Shown: positions 13,168-21,813 of the stretch, one piece after another
How the letters are laid out: each line of letters begins with the position of its first letter
Numbering within the stretch: the stretch's first letter is position 1
Notes under the pieces: model-generated
What the model was told of the DNA's origin: nothing
What the model saw: the letters and a program-made list of their open reading frames with translations, nothing else
Databases searched by the model: none
NCBI GenBank assembly: GCA_016283775.1
Contig: JAEENL010000017.1
Span: 1-33,273, forward strand
Source of the DNA: Lachnospiraceae bacterium
GTDB lineage: Bacteria > Bacillota > Clostridia > Lachnospirales > Lachnospiraceae
DNA: 33,273 bases
Reading direction: 5' to 3'
Made by a program: the position numbers and the translations under genes

Positions 13168-15456
13168 GTGAAAAAGACACAAAGGAAAAAGAATTTCACA
13201 TTTCGGATGTCCCATATCGGTCTTGGATTTGGGGTCTTGTCAATGCTCCTTATCGTGGGAACATATGTTTATATTGCCTACAGGCTGAGGTGGTTTGAGC
13301 CGTACATTGATCTTTTTCATGAGACATGGTTCATCGCGTCGCTTACTGTTGCCATTGCGATAATCCTCCTTATGGGGTTTGTGGGCATGTTCATTGCGAC
13401 AAGCTTTGGAAAAAAGGAAGAGGAAGAGCGGCTTAACGTTCTCACCGATACCGCAAAAAACCTTGAGAGCCAGAGGAGACTCAACAAGTCTTTCAGCGTT
13501 TTCTTTTACTATATCTGCATTGTCGAGCTTGACAACGATTTCTTTTACGGTGCGCTAAAGCAGGATTTCATAAACGATACCATAGGTGAAAAAGGAAAAT
13601 ACAGCATAGCCTTCAGGACGCTTGTAAACAGGACGGTCGAAGAGAGCTTCCGGCCTGAAATGGAGCATTTTTTCTCGCTGGAGGGACTCAGGGAAAACCT
13701 GGCGCAGAAGGGAAGCGCCGTGGAAGAATTTGTGAATGCCTACACGGGATGGAGCCGCGCGACTGCTGTTGTGATAGAACGCAATGAAAAGGAAGAGCCG
13801 AGTGTCATCATGATCGGCTTCCAGAGGATCGACGATCACAAGAAAAAAGAGCTCCAGATGCAGGAAACACTAAAAGCCGCGCTTGAAGCAGCAAACAGCG
13901 CAAACAAAGCAAAGTCCGCATTCCTTTCGAAAGTGAGCCATGACATCAGAACGCCTCTTAACGGCATCATGGGCATGACAGCACTCGCTTCCACCAGAGT
14001 GGAAGACAAGGAACGCATGCAGTATTGCCTCGGAAGGATAGAAGATGCCGGAAAGCACCTCATTTCGATCATCGATGAAGTGCTCGATATGTCGAGGATC
14101 GAATCGGGACGGCTCGAACTCAGCATGGAACCTTTTTCGCTGTCAGAGCTCATGGACAATCTCATCACCATGATCCATCCACTTAAGGAAAGAAAGCAGC
14201 AGGATATGATCGTGGATGTATTAAGAGTTGAGCACGAGATGGTGATCGGCGACGCGACGAAGCTTCAGGAGGTATTTGTAAACCTTTGCACAAATGCGAT
14301 CAAATACACGCCTGAGCATGGTACGATAAAGATCTCTCTTGCGGAGACTTTCCGAAAGAGAGATATGATAAGCTATGAGTTCGTAGTTGAAGACAACGGT
14401 ATCGGAATGAGCCGGGAATACCAGGAGCACATGTTCGATCCGTTTGTCAGAGAGATAAACGACAAGACAAAGAATATCCAGGGTACGGGACTTGGGCTTC
14501 CCATTGCAAAGAACATCATAACCATGATGGACGGCGACCTCACGGTGGAAAGCGAAGAAGGAAAGGGTTCGATATTCAAAGCATCTTTCTATCTGAAACT
14601 TCATGAGGAAGCTGAAATAGACTGTTCGACATTTAAAGGAAAACGTGTGCTCATCGTCGATGACAACAAAAAGAGCTGCGATTTCAATGCCGAAATGCTC
14701 GACAGCCTGGGAATGATCGTTGAAAAAGCATATGGCGGCAAGGAAGGCGAGGAACTGTTTGAAAAGCGGCTTTCCGAAAACGTCCGGTTCGATGTGGCGA
14801 TACTCGACTGGAAGATGCCTGAGTATGACGGATTTAAGCTTGGAAAGTACTTCATAGAAAGACTTAAGACCGAGGCACCGGTCATTGCGCTCGCGGCTTA
14901 TGACTGGAGCGACATAGAAGTTGAAGCGACGAGATGCGGCATAATGACGTTCATTTCAAAGCCGTTCTTCAAGTCGAGGCTTGTTGAAGCGCTGCAGAAG
15001 ATGCTTGGGGACTATGTTCCCGTGACCGAAGAGAAAAACGAGACTTCGGGCACATCACTTGCGGACAGTGATTTCAGCGGTAAACGCGCGCTGCTCGTTG
15101 AGGATAATGAGCTTAACACCGAGATCGCAAAGGAGCTGCTCAGCATGGCAAATCTCGAAGTTGAGACTGCCGCGGACGGAGCGATAGCGGTGAACATGTT
15201 CTCGGCTCATGAGCCGCATTATTACGACATTATCTTTATGGATATCCAGATGCCGAACATGAACGGGCATGAGGCGACGAGAGCTATCCGTGCGCTTCCT
15301 GCGAGCGATGCGAGATCGATACCGATCATTGCAATGTCGGCAAATGCATTTTTAAATGACATTCAGGAATCCGGTATGTCGGGAATGAATGAGCACATCT
15401 CCAAACCCATAGATCTGCAAAGGCTGAATGATGTGCTCAAAAAATGGCTTATATGA
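13168..15456 (+). CDS. Hybrid sensor histidine kinase with two receiver domains
   Basis: The 762-residue protein has two membrane helices within the first 80 residues, a short extracytoplasmic segment between them, and a cytoplasmic sensory region that I do not recognise. A HisKA domain follows with H258 in SHDIRTPLNG, then an ATPase domain with N376 in NAIKYTPEHG and a GTGLGLPIAK box. Two receiver domains have phospho-acceptors D547 (ILDWKMP) and D692 (FMDIQMP). The conserved Thr of receiver 1 is Ala (LAAYDW), so the two receivers may differ in function. GTG 13168 is preferred because GAGG (13157-13160) lies 7 nt before it and the promoter excludes the farthest upstream start. No HPt or response-regulator gene is nearby. 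Confidence 0.9.
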   Translation: MKKTQRKKNFTFRMSHIGLGFGVLSMLLIVGTYVYIAYRLRWFEPYIDLFHETWFIASLTVAIAIILLMGFVGMFIATSFGKKEEEERLNVLTDTAKNLESQRRLNKSFSVFFYYICIVELDNDFFYGALKQDFINDTIGEKGKYSIAFRTLVNRTVEESFRPEMEHFFSLEGLRENLAQKGSAVEEFVNAYTGWSRATAVVIERNEKEEPSVIMIGFQRIDDHKKKELQMQETLKAALEAANSANKAKSAFLSKVSHDIRTPLNGIMGMTALASTRVEDKERMQYCLGRIEDAGKHLISIIDEVLDMSRIESGRLELSMEPFSLSELMDNLITMIHPLKERKQQDMIVDVLRVEHEMVIGDATKLQEVFVNLCTNAIKYTPEHGTIKISLAETFRKRDMISYEFVVEDNGIGMSREYQEHMFDPFVREINDKTKNIQGTGLGLPIAKNIITMMDGDLTVESEEGKGSIFKASFYLKLHEEAEIDCSTFKGKRVLIVDDNKKSCDFNAEMLDSLGMIVEKAYGGKEGEELFEKRLSENVRFDVAILDWKMPEYDGFKLGKYFIERLKTEAPVIALAAYDWSDIEVEATRCGIMTFISKPFFKSRLVEALQKMLGDYVPVTEEKNETSGTSLADSDFSGKRALLVEDNELNTEIAKELLSMANLEVETAADGAIAVNMFSAHEPHYYDIIFMDIQMPNMNGHEATRAIRALPASDARSIPIIAMSANAFLNDIQESGMSGMNEHISKPIDLQRLNDVLKKWLI

Positions 15457-15461
15457 CTCTG

Positions 15462-15529
15462 CCCTGCAGTCGAAGACTGCAGGGAGCCCCGCGGCTTTGA
15501 GCGGTTCAAAGAAATGCCGAAGGCATTTC
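15462..15529. other. Three consecutive hairpins between convergent genes
   Basis: In order: CCCTGCAGTC-GAA-GACTGCAGGG (15462-15484, perfect 10 bp), CTTTGA-GCGGT-TCAAAG (15495-15511) and GAAATGCC-GAA-GGCATTTC (15511-15529, perfect 8 bp). A small AGCC/GGCT stem can form between the first two. None is followed by a clean T tract. They fill nearly the whole gap between the kinase stop and the psuG stop, so a 3'-end protection or termination role is plausible but unproven. Confidence 0.6.
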
Positions 15530-16452
15530 TACCTAAGTTTGCAGAGCTCAGCCGCTGTCTTTGCGGCAAGTTCGGCATTGTTGTAGACAAGTCTGATGTT
15601 TGAGGCAAGTGAATCACCGCCTGTTATCTCAGCGATCCTCGCAAGGAGAAAAGGCGTGGTCTGCTTGCCTTTTATGTTTTTCTCCTCGCATTCGGCGATG
15701 GCTTCATCAATCGCGCGGTTTATCACATCGGGATCCATCGAATATTGCTCGGGGATGGGATTTGTTACGAGCATTCCTCCCTTAAGATCGAGGTCTTCCT
15801 TCACTTTGAAGGCTTTTGCGAGTTCTTCGGGAGTGTCGATGCGGTAGTCTACCTTAAAGCCGCTCTTTCTCGTATAGAAAGCGGGAAGTTCCTCGGTGCC
15901 GTATCCGATGACCGGAACGCCTTTTGTCTCAAGGTATTCGAGGGTGAGACCAAGGTCGAGTATGGATTTTGCGCCCGCACAGATGACCATGACTCTGGTG
16001 GACGAAAGTTCCTCAAGGTCCGCAGAGATATCCATGGTGGTCTCGGCGCCTCTGTGAACGCCTCCTATGCCGCCTGTCGCAAAGATCCTGACTCCGGCAA
16101 GGGATGCGATCATCATCGTTGTAGTGACTGTGGTGGCTCCGTTCGAGCCTCTTGAAAGGAGTACCGGGATATCACGTCTTGAAGCCTTGGGAATGTCTGA
16201 ACCTCCTTTTCCGAGGAGTTCTATCTCATCCTTTGAAAGCCCGCATTTAAGGTGACCTTTAATTATGGCGCAAGTCGCGGGGACGGCTCCGTTGTCGCGT
16301 ATGATCTTTTCAACGTTCAGTGCAGTCTCCACGTTCTGCGGATAAGGCATTCCGTGGGAGATTATCGTGGATTCGAGCGCCACGACCGGACGATTGTTTT
16401 TAAGTGCGTCTTTTACTTCTTCAGATACTTCAAGATATTTTGAAATGTCCAT
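15529..16452 (-). CDS. psuG: Pseudouridine-5'-phosphate glycosidase
   Basis: The 307-residue protein matches PsuG along its length. ALESTIISHGMPYPQN (residues 25-40) opens the family core, GATTVTTTM lies near 105-113, AGAKSILD carries the catalytic Lys at 162, and PIPEQYSMD is near the C-terminus. It reversibly cleaves pseudouridine 5'-phosphate to uracil and ribose 5-phosphate. The start at 16452 follows AAAGGAG with proper spacing; the open frame runs much further upstream, but only as antisense of the ABC gene. No PsuK kinase or nucleoside transporter is adjacent, so the substrate supply is unclear. It is transcribed divergently from the ABC exporter. Confidence 0.93.
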   Translation of the reverse strand: MDISKYLEVSEEVKDALKNNRPVVALESTIISHGMPYPQNVETALNVEKIIRDNGAVPATCAIIKGHLKCGLSKDEIELLGKGGSDIPKASRRDIPVLLSRGSNGATTVTTTMMIASLAGVRIFATGGIGGVHRGAETTMDISADLEELSSTRVMVICAGAKSILDLGLTLEYLETKGVPVIGYGTEELPAFYTRKSGFKVDYRIDTPEELAKAFKVKEDLDLKGGMLVTNPIPEQYSMDPDVINRAIDEAIAECEEKNIKGKQTTPFLLARIAEITGGDSLASNIRLVYNNAELAAKTAAELCKLR

Positions 16453-16468
16453 TTGAGTCTCCTTTCCG

Positions 16469-16486
16469 CCCGGGGATGTCCCGGGG
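16469..16486 (-). promoter_or_regulatory. GC-rich hairpin in the psuG leader
   Basis: CCCGGGG (16469-16475) and CCCGGGG (16480-16486) flank ATGT, giving a 6-bp GC stem. It lies just upstream of the psuG ribosome binding site in the roughly 57-nt leader, where it could affect translation or stability. No known riboswitch is recognised. Confidence 0.4.
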
Positions 16487-16515
16487 AGCCCCTGATACTC
16501 GCGGGCTATAAAACA

Positions 16516-16543
16516 ATTATATCTCCGAAAGCGGGAAATGCAA
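16516..16543 (-). promoter_or_regulatory. psuG: Promoter for psuG
   Basis: On the minus strand TTGCAT (16538-16543), a 16-nt spacer and TATAAT (16516-16521). It lies back to back with the ABC promoter, which uses the same hexamers and spacing. Confidence 0.7.
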
Positions 16544-16561
16544 GAAAATGCTTTGTTTTGC

Positions 16562-16589
16562 TTGCATTTTTTTTGCATAAAGTTATAAT
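16562..16589 (+). promoter_or_regulatory. Promoter for the ABC exporter operon, implying a leaderless mRNA
   Basis: TTGCAT (16562-16567), a 16-nt spacer and TATAAT (16584-16589). The ATG at 16598 begins only 9 nt past the -10 box and has no Shine-Dalgarno sequence. Confidence 0.65.
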
Positions 16590-16597
16590 TAATACCT

Positions 16598-18304
16598 ATG
16601 AAAACTCTGATGAAATTTTTTAAACCGTATTGGAAGACCGCTGTGCTGGCTCCGCTCTTTAAGATGCTGGAGGCTTTTTTTGAGCTGTTTGTCCCGCTTG
16701 TGATGACGCATATCATTGACGACGGAATAGGAGGAGGGGACAAAAGCGTTGTCATAAAAATGGGGCTTGTTCTTCTTGCACTCGCGGCGGTCGGACTTGT
16801 GGCTTCTGTCACGGCCCAGTATTTTTCCGCGCGTACCGCGGTCGGATTTGCAAAAGATCTTAAATCTGCACTGTTCAGACATATCAATTCCTTCAGTTTC
16901 GCGCAGCTTGATATTTTTAATTCTTCAACGCTCATCACAAGGCTTACGGGCGACGTGAACCAGGTCCAGACGGGCGTGAACATGACTCTGAGGCTTTTCT
17001 TAAGGTCTCCGTTCATAGTGTTCGGCGCGATGATCATGGCGTTCACGATAAATGTGAAGTGCGCACTTATTTTCTGTGTCGTTATCCCCGTGCTTTCCGC
17101 GCTGGTATTCGGGATAATGCTCGGGACCATGCCCGGCTTCAGAAGGGTCAGGGACGCGCTTGACACGATGATCGTGAGGACCAGGGAAAACCTTTCCGGC
17201 GTGAGAGTGATACGCGCATTCAATATGCAGACTCCGGAAACGGAAAAGTTCGGAGCGGAAAACGATGAATTCACGAGAAGGATAAGGCGTGTGTCCGGCA
17301 TTTCCGCGTTGATGAACCCTGTGACCTTTGTGGTCGTTAACGTTGCCCTCGTTGTGATGATAAGGCTTGGTGCGCTTTCCGTGTTTGAAGGTGTGATCAC
17401 TCAGGGTGAACTGATAGCGATCATCAACTATATGTCACAGATCCTTGTGGAGCTGATAAAACTCGCGGATCTCATTATTCTCATCACAAAGTCTTTTGCG
17501 AGCGCGAAGCGCATAGAGGAAGTGTTCGCGGTGGTGCCCGAAGCAAAGGGCGAGATGGATGTGCCTGCTTCTTCGGATACTCTGGCGGATCTTAAGGATG
17601 TTTCGTTTAAATACAGCGGCGCAGGCGATTATTCGCTTAAGGACATAAGCTTTTCTGTCAAACGAGGCGACCATATCGGCATAATCGGCGGTACCGGAAG
17701 CGGAAAGACCACGCTTGTGAGCCTTATCCCGGATTTTTATCACGCGACGGAGGGCGTAGTGCTCTTCAACGGCACGGATGTTAAATATCTGGATAAGCAT
17801 AAAGTCAACGATTCCTTCGGTTTTGTCTTCCAGAACTATTATCTCATAAAAGGCACGATACGTGACAACATCGTGTTTGGCGCGGAAGGCGTTTCCGAAG
17901 AGGATATAGTGGACGCGCTGAAGCGTTCCCAGAGCTACGATTTTGTAATGTCAAAACAGGGCGGGCTTGACGCCAAGGTGGAGGAGAGAGGAGCAAACTT
18001 CTCCGGCGGTCAGAAACAGAGGCTTATGATAGCGCGCGCGCTTGTAAGACATCCGGATGTGCTTGTTCTCGATGACTCCTCTTCAGCGCTCGACTATGCG
18101 ACCGACAGGCGCTTAAGAGAAGCGCTCACGGAGCTCAAAAACGTAACGGTGTTCATTGTTTCCCAGCGGACATCTGCGGTAAGGCACTGTGACAGGATAA
18201 TAGTGCTCGAAGACGGACGCGCTGCGGGCATTGGGACACATGACGAACTGCTCGAAACTTCAAACGTATACAGAGAGATTTATGAAAGCCAGATCAACAG
18301 ATAA
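16598..18304 (+). CDS. ABC exporter half-transporter, degenerate-site subunit
   Basis: The 568-residue protein has six membrane helices (about 15-300) and an ATP-binding domain (about 330-568). Walker A is GGTGSGKT (364-371), the Q loop is near Q412 and the signature is the canonical FSGGQ (468-472). The catalytic base after Walker B is Asp (D493 in VLVLDD), and the switch His is Gln (Q523 in VSQRTS). These are the marks of the degenerate half of heterodimeric exporters such as TM287/288 or BmrCD. Its partner is encoded next, with a 23-nt overlap. The substrate cannot be told from sequence; drugs, lipids or peptides are possible. The ATG shows no ribosome binding site. Confidence 0.92.
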   Translation: MKTLMKFFKPYWKTAVLAPLFKMLEAFFELFVPLVMTHIIDDGIGGGDKSVVIKMGLVLLALAAVGLVASVTAQYFSARTAVGFAKDLKSALFRHINSFSFAQLDIFNSSTLITRLTGDVNQVQTGVNMTLRLFLRSPFIVFGAMIMAFTINVKCALIFCVVIPVLSALVFGIMLGTMPGFRRVRDALDTMIVRTRENLSGVRVIRAFNMQTPETEKFGAENDEFTRRIRRVSGISALMNPVTFVVVNVALVVMIRLGALSVFEGVITQGELIAIINYMSQILVELIKLADLIILITKSFASAKRIEEVFAVVPEAKGEMDVPASSDTLADLKDVSFKYSGAGDYSLKDISFSVKRGDHIGIIGGTGSGKTTLVSLIPDFYHATEGVVLFNGTDVKYLDKHKVNDSFGFVFQNYYLIKGTIRDNIVFGAEGVSEEDIVDALKRSQSYDFVMSKQGGLDAKVEERGANFSGGQKQRLMIARALVRHPDVLVLDDSSSALDYATDRRLREALTELKNVTVFIVSQRTSAVRHCDRIIVLEDGRAAGIGTHDELLETSNVYREIYESQINR

Positions 18305-20030
18305 CAAAAGAATACTGAAAAGGCTGTTTAAGTACATTTCGGGACATGCCGCCGCTGCAGTGTTTTCGCTCATCACGGCTGCGGCATATGTGGTGCTGAT
18401 CCTTTATATCCCGGTGCTTACAGGAAACGCGATCGACCTCGTTGTGGCAAAGGACAAGGTCGATTTTGAGGGACTTAAGCCGATCATACTGAAACTCCTT
18501 ATCTGCATAGGCTGCGGCGCATTGTCGCAGTGGCTCATGACGGTGCTAAACAACCATATCGCGTTTGAGATCGTATCCGACATAAGGGACGACGCGTTTA
18601 AGAAACTGCAAAAATTACCTGTGTCGTATTTTGACAGAAATCCTCACGGTGACATATTAAGCCGCATCACGAATGACGCGGAGAGCCTGTCCGACGGGCT
18701 TCTCATCGGATTTACAAAACTGTTTTCAAGTCTCCTCACGATACTTGTTACACTGTTCTTTATGATCAGGCTGAATCCTCTGATCACCGTGGTAGTGGTG
18801 GTGGTGACACCTGTATCTTTGTTTGTTGCCGCATTCATCGCAAAACGCACGCATGCGATGTTTCTCAAACAATCCGCACAGAAGGGCGAACAGACCTCGC
18901 TGATAAACGAAGCGATGTTCGTGAGAAAAGCTGTCTATGCGTATAATATGCAGGACAGGATGAACGAGAGATTTGACAGGATCAATGAGGAGCTTGCCGA
19001 CAGCTCACTTAAAGCGACCTTCTTTTCATCGCTTGTAAACCCCTCAACGAGATTCGTAAACAGCCTTGTTTATGCGGGAGTCGGCATTTTCGGCGCGATC
19101 TCCGCGATAAACGGTATGATCTCGGTAGGACAGCTGTCTGCTTTTCTGGCATATGCCGGACAGTATACAAAGCCTTTCAACGAGATATCGTCTGTGATCA
19201 CCGAACTCCAGAATGCCATTGTCTGTGCCGGGCGTGTTTTTGACATGATGGATGAGGACGAGCTTCCGGTGCCCGGGGATAAAGATGATTACAAGAGCGG
19301 CAGCGAGATACCTGCGGTGGCTTTTGACAATGTCGTTTTCTCTTATGTTCCCGAAAAGCCTCTCATCACCGGTTTTTCTCTTGATGTGAAAGAGGGACAG
19401 CGCATTGCGATAGTAGGTCCCACGGGATGCGGAAAGACCACGATGATAAACCTTCTCATGCATTTTTATGAGGTAAAAGGCGGAAGCATAAAGCTTTACG
19501 GAAGAGACGTAAGAGACATACCGCGTGAAGAGCTCAGGAGCAGGGTTGGAATGGTGCTTCAGGATACCTGGATAAGAAAAGGGACTGTACGGGACAATAT
19601 CGCGATGAACCGTCCGGATGCCACGGAGGAAGAGATCGTGGAAGCGGCAAAGGCAGCCTATGCGCACAGCTTTATCAAGAGACTTCCGAAAGGGTATGAC
19701 ACCGTGCTCTCCGAGAACGGCGAAGAACTGTCGCAGGGACAGAGACAGCTTATCTGCATTGCGCGCGTTATGTTAAAGACACCTTCGATACTTGTGCTCG
19801 ATGAGGCGACATCTTCGATAGACACAAGAACCGAGATAAAGATACAAAAAGCTTTTGACCATATGATGGAAGGCAGGACGAGCTTTGTTGTGGCACACCG
19901 CCTTTCGACCATCATGGAAGCGGACAACATCATCGTCATGAACAACGGTAATATCGTTGAGACGGGAACTCACGAAGAACTGTTAAAGAAAAAGGGATTC
20001 TACAAAGAACTGTATGACAGCCAGTTCTAA
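18282..20030 (+). CDS. ABC exporter half-transporter, canonical catalytic subunit
   Basis: The 582-residue protein has six membrane helices (about 20-310) and an ATP-binding domain. Walker A is GPTGCGKT (379-386), Walker B with catalytic Glu is LVLDEATSS (E508), and the switch His is H539 in VAHRLS. The signature is LSQGQ (483-487) instead of LSGGQ. Together with the first subunit this gives one full site (its Walker motifs with the partner's FSGGQ) and one weak site. The start at 18282 was chosen because AGAGAG lies just upstream and residues 1-20 are basic, as in relatives; an earlier in-frame ATG at 18231 lacks a good site. The stop overlaps the converging PilZ stop. Confidence 0.92.
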   Translation: MKARSTDNKRILKRLFKYISGHAAAAVFSLITAAAYVVLILYIPVLTGNAIDLVVAKDKVDFEGLKPIILKLLICIGCGALSQWLMTVLNNHIAFEIVSDIRDDAFKKLQKLPVSYFDRNPHGDILSRITNDAESLSDGLLIGFTKLFSSLLTILVTLFFMIRLNPLITVVVVVVTPVSLFVAAFIAKRTHAMFLKQSAQKGEQTSLINEAMFVRKAVYAYNMQDRMNERFDRINEELADSSLKATFFSSLVNPSTRFVNSLVYAGVGIFGAISAINGMISVGQLSAFLAYAGQYTKPFNEISSVITELQNAIVCAGRVFDMMDEDELPVPGDKDDYKSGSEIPAVAFDNVVFSYVPEKPLITGFSLDVKEGQRIAIVGPTGCGKTTMINLLMHFYEVKGGSIKLYGRDVRDIPREELRSRVGMVLQDTWIRKGTVRDNIAMNRPDATEEEIVEAAKAAYAHSFIKRLPKGYDTVLSENGEELSQGQRQLICIARVMLKTPSILVLDEATSSIDTRTEIKIQKAFDHMMEGRTSFVVAHRLSTIMEADNIIVMNNGNIVETGTHEELLKKKGFYKELYDSQF

Positions 20031-20677
20031 GAGATCCCCGGTGTATCGAGCTTTTGCTTTTGTTTTTCACGCTGGAGCTTCATGAGATAGTTTGAGAGCT
20101 TTGCGTTCCTTTCCACAAATTTGCATCCGTAGAGAGTCTCCCCGCCTTCCTCGGCGGGAGGAACGCTACGCACTATCTTTGCGGAAAGATGCATTATCGA
20201 GCGGTCGCGCATGGGAATGTTCAGGCGGACGACACGGTCGATCTGGAAGAAATCGCTGCTGAAGAAAGCAAAGCCCGTTTCGCTGATGTCCTTTATCAGT
20301 GTGTGGATGGATTTCGGACCCTTTTCGGTGAAATAGGAAACATCCATTTCCTCACCGATATAAACACGATAGTTGTTCCTTCTGTTCACGACTTCGGCAT
20401 CGCCTATGATCTCAGCCGCATGATAGTACTGCTTTTTGTACATGATGGTCTGGATCCTGATGTTCCGCCAGATGTAGAAGAGCGACTCATGCGTGTAATT
20501 CAGGTCGACGGCGCAGTTTTTGGGGAAACCCACGAGATTTCCGTTAACATAAATAGGTTCGAGCAAAAGAAGGCTGTCGTGTATAAGACTGACCTTCGAC
20601 TCGAACGAACCGGATATGTCATTCATTTTTACATTTAGCTGGACGATCTGTCCGGGCTGGAAATCCGAGATGTTCAT
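20027..20677 (-). CDS. PilZ-domain protein, YcgR/YpfB type c-di-GMP receptor
   Basis: The 216-residue soluble protein has an N-terminal YcgR-like beta domain (about 1-90) and a PilZ domain (about 97-205). The ligand motifs are intact: RRNNYR (R100, R104) and DISETG (D130, S132, G135), which bind c-di-GMP. Proteins of this build commonly act as flagellar brakes or regulate exopolysaccharide; no flagellar or polysaccharide gene is nearby, so the output is unknown. A GGAG precedes the ATG by about 6 nt. The stop TAG overlaps the converging ABC stop TAA by 2 nt, leaving no room for a separate terminator. Confidence 0.9.
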   Translation of the reverse strand: MNISDFQPGQIVQLNVKMNDISGSFESKVSLIHDSLLLLEPIYVNGNLVGFPKNCAVDLNYTHESLFYIWRNIRIQTIMYKKQYYHAAEIIGDAEVVNRRNNYRVYIGEEMDVSYFTEKGPKSIHTLIKDISETGFAFFSSDFFQIDRVVRLNIPMRDRSIMHLSAKIVRSVPPAEEGGETLYGCKFVERNAKLSNYLMKLQREKQKQKLDTPGIS

Positions 20678-20710
20678 GGTGTCTCCGTTAATGTGTTTCT
20701 CATTGACTAA

Positions 20711-20739
20711 ATTCTATACTATTATCAAACAATATACAA
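20711..20739 (-). promoter_or_regulatory. Promoter candidate for the PilZ gene
   Basis: On the minus strand TTGTAT (20734-20739), a 17-nt spacer and TAGAAT (20711-20716). It faces away from the argF promoter. Confidence 0.5.
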
Positions 20740-20756
20740 CCGTTTTTCAAAAAAAA

Positions 20757-20785
20757 TTGACTTACAAACAAAGATATAATATATT
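20757..20785 (+). promoter_or_regulatory. argF: Promoter for the argF operon
   Basis: TTGACT (20757-20762), a 17-nt spacer and TATATT (20780-20785). A TATAAT at 20775-20780 is too close to this -35 box. The leader is about 20 nt and carries AAGGAGG. No clear ArgR box was recognised. Confidence 0.65.
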
Positions 20786-20810
20786 TAGTTTCTAAAAAAG
20801 GAGGCGGATC

Positions 20811-21812
20811 ATGGGTATCAGGGAACAGCTTATCGGAAGGAACTTTCTCACACTTAAGGATTTCTCGGCGGAGGAGATAGAGTACTTAATAGACCTTGCG
20901 GCCGATTATAAGCAGAAAAAGAAGAACGGTGTGGCACATGACACACTTAAAGGAAAAAATATAGCACTCATCTTTGAGAAGACTTCGACAAGGACACGCT
21001 GCGCATTTGAAGTGGCTGCCCATGATCTTGGCATGCATGCGACATATCTCGATCCGAAGAGCTCACAGATAGGTAAAAAAGAGAGCATCGCGGACACCGC
21101 GAGAGTTCTCGGCCGTATGTTTGACGGCATAGAATACCGCGGATTCGGCCAGGAGATAGTGGAAGAACTCGCAAAATATGCAGGCGTTCCCGTATGGAAC
21201 GGACTCACGAACGAATATCATCCGACCCAGATGCTCGCGGATATGCTGACGCTCCGTGAGAACAAGGGTACGATAAAAGGCAGGAAGTTTGTATATATGG
21301 GAGATGCCCGTTACAACATGGGTAACTCTTTGATGATCGTCTGCGCAAAGCTTGGACTTCATTTTGTGGCCTGCTCGTCGGAAAAATATTTCCCTGACAG
21401 GAAGCTTGTCGAAGAATGCGAGAAATATGCGGCTGTTTCCGGCGGTTCCATAACACTCACAAGTGATGTTACAAGTGGAACAGCGGGTGCGGATGTCATC
21501 TATACCGATGTATGGGTATCCATGGGAGAACCTGAGGAAGTGTGGGAAGAGCGCATCAGAGAGCTTTCTCCCTACAAGGTCACTATGGATGTGATGAAAA
21601 ATGCCGGTCCTCAGGCGATCTTCATGCACTGCCTCCCCGCATTCCATGATCTCAAGACCGAGATAGGAAAAGTGATGGGCGAAAAGTATGATTTTACTGA
21701 GCTTGAGGTATGCGATGATGTATTTGAATCACCGCAGTCGGTGGTTTTTGACGAAGCGGAAAACCGCATGCATACAATAAAAGCGGTTATGGCTGCAACA
21801 CTTGGAGCATGA
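20811..21812 (+). CDS. argF: Ornithine carbamoyltransferase
   Basis: The 333-residue enzyme has the carbamoyl-phosphate loop STRTR (59-63), HPTQ (137-140), DVWVSMG (233-239) for ornithine and the catalytic HCLP (273-276). It converts ornithine and carbamoyl phosphate to citrulline. The SMG motif separates it from aspartate and acetylornithine carbamoyltransferases. An anabolic role is likely because no arcA or arcC gene is nearby, but a catabolic role cannot be excluded. It has a strong AAGGAGG site 7 nt before the ATG. It is followed after 1 nt by a small membrane protein gene, and other arginine genes are absent. Confidence 0.95.
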   Translation: MGIREQLIGRNFLTLKDFSAEEIEYLIDLAADYKQKKKNGVAHDTLKGKNIALIFEKTSTRTRCAFEVAAHDLGMHATYLDPKSSQIGKKESIADTARVLGRMFDGIEYRGFGQEIVEELAKYAGVPVWNGLTNEYHPTQMLADMLTLRENKGTIKGRKFVYMGDARYNMGNSLMIVCAKLGLHFVACSSEKYFPDRKLVEECEKYAAVSGGSITLTSDVTSGTAGADVIYTDVWVSMGEPEEVWEERIRELSPYKVTMDVMKNAGPQAIFMHCLPAFHDLKTEIGKVMGEKYDFTELEVCDDVFESPQSVVFDEAENRMHTIKAVMAATLGA

Positions 21813-21813
21813 G

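Noticed and set aside
16453-17400. In-frame extension of psuG to a 623-residue protein
   Set aside because: The extension is antisense to the ABC exporter gene and lies upstream of psuG's own promoter, leader and AAAGGAG site; the PsuG family begins at the 16452 start.
20775-20780. TATAAT as the argF -10 box
   Set aside because: It is only 12 nt from TTGACT; TATATT at 20780-20785 gives the proper 17-nt spacer.
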